Of a stretch of 64,000 nucleotides of DNA, positions 61,811 through 64,000 are shown in pieces. The notes under the pieces were generated by a model that ran no database searches, had not been told where the DNA came from, and worked only from the letters and a program-made list of their open reading frames with translations. Made by a program: the position numbers and the translations under genes. The DNA is from Clostridia bacterium (GTDB lineage: Bacteria; Bacillota; Clostridia; Oscillospirales; Acutalibacteraceae). The stretch's first letter is position 1; each line of letters starts with the position of its first letter. Location of the stretch: the NCBI GenBank assembly GCA_900755895.1, contig CAAEIG010000241.1:1-64000 (forward strand). The letters are read 5' to 3'.

Positions 61811-61849
61811 TCACTCACAGGGTGAGACCGGGGCCTGATTGACCCCGGG
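61811..61849 (+). other. Two small hairpins after the Cys-rich gene
   Basis: CTCAC-tcacagg-GTGAG and CCGGGG-cctgattga-CCCCGG lie between the stop and the terminator. They may stabilise the mRNA; no other role is evident. Confidence 0.4.
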
Positions 61850-61853
61850 ACAC

Positions 61854-61896
61854 AAAAAGCCCTTCCCTCTCTCTTCAGAGTGGGAAGGGCTTTTTC
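61854..61896. terminator. Bidirectional terminator between the Cys-rich and TSCPD genes
   Basis: AAAAAGCCCTTCCC...GGGAAGGGCTTTTT, with an A run and a T run, between convergent genes. Confidence 0.93.
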
Positions 61897-61930
61897 TATT
61901 ACATGGATTTCTGGCGGATAACCTGCAAGA

Positions 61931-62194
61931 TTACAGGGAAATGCTGCCTTCTTCCACAGCTTGGGACAAAGCCTGAGCCAGCTGGTCCGGACAAGAAGTG
62001 GGCCGTGCACCGCAGTGAATTCCTTTGCAGCGCTCCAGATACTCTTTGACCTTCATTCCCTGAGCCAGAGCAGCCACACCTTGGGTATTGCCACTGCAAC
62101 CGCCAGTGAACTTAACGGACTGAATCACACCGTCTTCCACCACAATGTCAATCTTTCGGGAACATACGCCTTTGGGCGTGTAATGGATCTCCAT
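61931..62194 (-). CDS. TSCPD domain-containing protein (TIGR03905 type)
   Basis: An 87-residue protein with the opening YTPKGVCSRKIDIVVEDGVI, then FTGGCSGNTQGVAAL and GARPTSCPDQLAQAL, the namesake TSCPD motif also found at the end of some ribonucleotide reductases. The conserved Cys residues suggest metal or redox use; the role is not established. It has its own promoter and converges with the Cys-rich peptide gene. Confidence 0.88.
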   Translation of the reverse strand: MEIHYTPKGVCSRKIDIVVEDGVIQSVKFTGGCSGNTQGVAALAQGMKVKEYLERCKGIHCGARPTSCPDQLAQALSQAVEEGSISL

Positions 62195-62238
62195 AATCTA
62201 TCCGCTTCCTTTCCTGGAATTTCTTCAATAACTTATTT

Positions 62239-62267
62239 AATGTAGCAGATTTAGCACTCCTTGTCAA
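62239..62267 (-). promoter_or_regulatory. Promoter of the TSCPD gene, with a CIRCE half-site
   Basis: TTGACA (62262-62267) and TACATT (62239-62244), 17 bp apart on the minus strand. The spacer contains GAGTGCTAA (plus TTAGCACTC, 62251-62259), an exact CIRCE half, but the second half is missing. Confidence 0.8.
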
Positions 62268-62308
62268 GAAAACAGCCGACGAAGCGCCAACCACCTACAA
62301 CGACTATC

Positions 62309-63115
62309 TCATTCCTCTTGGAAATGGGCAAACAGACGGTCCGGTTGGAATTGACGACTGGTCACATTGAAAAGCACCACAGACAGCACAGCCAACAATA
62401 CCGTCACAACCAAGAGAAATAGAACTGTAATGCGAAACACTCCCGTAAACTGCACAAGATAGAGCAAGAGCAGCGGGAGCATTAAGTACCCCATAGTCTG
62501 CATTGCCTCTCCCGAAGAATGCACGCGGGGCAATTCCCAACTGACAAATACCACTGAAAAAAGCGCAATGGTAGGTGTCAACAGCACCAAGCAGACAAGC
62601 CATTCCAGGTTGAGGAAAAATGGCGCGCCCATAAGGATATCTGCCACAGAAGCCGTGATGGCAAAGGCAATGAAAGCCAGAACAGAAATTGCTACTGACA
62701 ACAGCGTACAACATGTGATTTTAGCGTGGAGTAAAGATTTCACATCCATAGCGGAGAGCATAAGAGTCTCTAAGGTATCCCCCTCCTTCTCCCCCACAAA
62801 CACACGAGATGCCGCTGTGACGGAACATATAATTGGCACGCAAAGGTACAGCATCGGACAAAGCAGCGTGGTAAAAGCAGCCATCCACTGCCGGCGCGGA
62901 CCCACATTTTCCAACCCACCTACAATTTCCGCAAGCTTCTCAGGCAGGACAATGGATCCGTCCGCAGGAAGAAAACTGATGGCTACGGAATACATCAAAG
63001 GCAATGCCACTGCTAAAACAGCTGGCAAAAGCATCAAGATCGTACGAGTTCCCTTATCCCGCCAGATCATTCCCAAATCCTTGCCCACTAGCACAATTTC
63101 CGCGGACGAAAACAT
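62309..63115 (-). CDS. ABC transporter permease (ABC-2 type)
   Basis: A 268-residue membrane protein if it starts at ATG 63115 (MFSSAEIVLVGKDLG). About six hydrophobic helices; the block GEKEGDTLETLMLSAMDVKS is typical of ABC-2 permeases (drug/Na+ or bacteriocin exporters). It ends FQPDRLFAHFQEE. The same frame is open to 63310 with a very Arg/Ser/Glu-rich extension overlapping the ATPase gene; no strong ribosome site marks either start. It works with the ATPase just upstream. Confidence 0.82.
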   Translation of the reverse strand: MFSSAEIVLVGKDLGMIWRDKGTRTILMLLPAVLAVALPLMYSVAISFLPADGSIVLPEKLAEIVGGLENVGPRRQWMAAFTTLLCPMLYLCVPIICSVTAASRVFVGEKEGDTLETLMLSAMDVKSLLHAKITCCTLLSVAISVLAFIAFAITASVADILMGAPFFLNLEWLVCLVLLTPTIALFSVVFVSWELPRVHSSGEAMQTMGYLMLPLLLLYLVQFTGVFRITVLFLLVVTVLLAVLSVVLFNVTSRQFQPDRLFAHFQEE

Positions 63116-63125
63116 TCGATGAAGG

Positions 63126-64000
63126 TCAAATCTCTTCTGAGGGCGTTCCTTCTCCAGCGAACTCCTCCTCTGGGGCCGTTCCTGACTCGTCCTCTCCACC
63201 GGATTCCTCTCCGAAACTCTCCTCTCCGTCGAGCTCCTCTTCAGAGGCTCCCTCCGGGAATTCCTCCTCCCAGAGCTCTCCATCCTCTGGGGCTTCGTTT
63301 GACGTTCCATCTTCTTCCGTCACCTTCTTTCGACCGCCTTCCAACCAGGCGGTATAAATCTCTTTTAAGGTGGGCTGCACAAGCTGTGCTTCATACAGCT
63401 GCAACCCGTTCTCTACAGCCTGTGTGATAATCTTCGGCATATCTTCGCGGCTTTCGATCTCGCGTTCCCAAGCGTCCCCCACTCGACTAAACCCGACTGG
63501 GGCAGGACTTTCCTCGCTCAGTCGCAGCCGCGCTCGGAACCCCACTCCTGCTCCCTGACGCAGTGTTTCCAGAGAACCACGTGCCAACAACATCCCTTGA
63601 CGCAGTATCGCAAACCCCTCACAGAGCACTTGTGCAAAAGCCATATTGGAGCTGCACAGAAATAAGGTAACACCCTCTTCCGCGCCTACACAGGAAAGTA
63701 ACTCTTGAATGGCATCCGCTGCTTCCAAATCCAAACCACCGGAGGGTTCATCCACCAACAGTATCTGCGGTCGGTGCATCAAGGCTCGGGCCAAAGAAGC
63801 TCGACGAAGCACACCGGTTGTCAAATCCTTCACCAGCATGTCTCGGGCTTCCCAGATATCCAGCTTGTGAAGGAGAAAAGAAGAACGTTCCAAAGCGTCA
63901 TTGTCATCAAATCCGTGAAGCCCTGCAAAAAAGCGCAGATTCTCATACAGCGTCATATCCGTATAGAGTTTGGCGTGCCCCAACAAGGTTCCCGACAGAG
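63126..64000 (-). CDS. ABC transporter ATP-binding protein, 5' part outside the window
   Basis: The frame runs off the right edge, so Walker A is not seen. The Q-loop-side region (LGHAKLYTDMTLYENLRFFA), the signature LTTGVLRRASLARALM and Walker B ILLVDEPSGGLD are intact. After the core (about 230 residues seen) comes a strongly acidic tail (ELWEEEFPEGASEEELDGEE to GTPSEEI). It energises the adjacent permease; the substrate is unknown. A TTG at 63986 is not a real start. Confidence 0.88.
   Translation of the reverse strand, partial: LSGTLLGHAKLYTDMTLYENLRFFAGLHGFDDNDALERSSFLLHKLDIWEARDMLVKDLTTGVLRRASLARALMHRPQILLVDEPSGGLDLEAADAIQELLSCVGAEEGVTLFLCSSNMAFAQVLCEGFAILRQGMLLARGSLETLRQGAGVGFRARLRLSEESPAPVGFSRVGDAWEREIESREDMPKIITQAVENGLQLYEAQLVQPTLKEIYTAWLEGGRKKVTEEDGTSNEAPEDGELWEEEFPEGASEEELDGEESFGEESGGEDESGTAPEEEFAGEGTPSEEI

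Noticed and set aside
61566..61814. Ala/Glu-rich minus-strand frame opposite the Cys-rich peptide
   Set aside because: Repeated GCN codons are simply the complement of Gly/Cys codons; no ribosome site.
1..64000. Mobile element, prophage or CRISPR array
   Set aside because: No transposase, integrase, phage structural gene, spaced direct repeats or cas-like protein was found; the gaps are explained by promoters, riboswitches and terminators.

Overview
The window is 64 kb of a low-to-mid GC Gram-positive (Firmicutes) chromosome. CtsR-McsA-McsB-ClpC, RbgA/YlqF, YerC, TepA next to an FtsK/SpoIIIE translocase, ArgR, Rex, a tyrosine T-box and a lysine riboswitch all point to Clostridia. The gene order and the small Cys/Gly-rich peptide suggest Oscillospirales (Oscillospiraceae/Ruminococcaceae), but this is a judgement from memory and no marker was searched. 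The content is almost entirely core genome. I see no transposase, integrase, phage gene, plasmid gene or CRISPR array, and no clearly new multi-gene system. The less ordinary parts are a 46-residue cysteine-rich peptide, a tepA-uppP-ftsK-MBL-DUF3006-ATP-grasp operon, an ABC transporter with an acidic tail, and several readable RNA or promoter switches.

Layout, 1-20 kb (minus strand): a tRNA-Val/Asp/Phe cluster with its own promoter; hslO, a methyltransferase and yerC; lysA; engB; the proteostasis run lon, clpX, clpP, tig; a phosphoesterase with thrC; an M19 dipeptidase; yraN-rnhB-rbgA-lepB-lepB-rplS; a radical-SAM pair; queA. At 21 kb the direction flips for a plus-strand lysine/diaminopimelate operon (asd-dapA-dapB-ACT protein) behind a lysine riboswitch, followed by a kinase fragment and a VOC-family gene.

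25-41 kb (minus): tyrS under a tyrosine T-box; then a roughly 10 kb run in transcription order M16-M16-lgt-folD-dxs-tlyA-nadK-argR-recN; then fhs-tsaE-tsaB-rpiB-upp. A plus-strand RodA/FtsW gene follows. 43-50 kb (minus) is the tepA-to-ATP-grasp operon. At 50-54 kb (plus) lie an AEC transporter and acn-icd-rex, the oxidative branch from citrate to 2-oxoglutarate beside the NADH-sensing repressor. At 55-57 kb are a secreted cyclophilin lipoprotein (minus) and an S1-domain protein (plus). At 57-61.5 kb is ctsR-mcsA-mcsB-clpC under a textbook CtsR operator. The right end has the Cys-rich peptide convergent with a TSCPD protein, and an ABC exporter pair cut by the window edge.

Many promoters are directly readable: hexamers close to TTGACA/TATAAT, nearly always 17 bp apart. 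Together with hairpin terminators they support most of the operon boundaries given. Function calls rest on reading motifs in the translations; no database search was possible.
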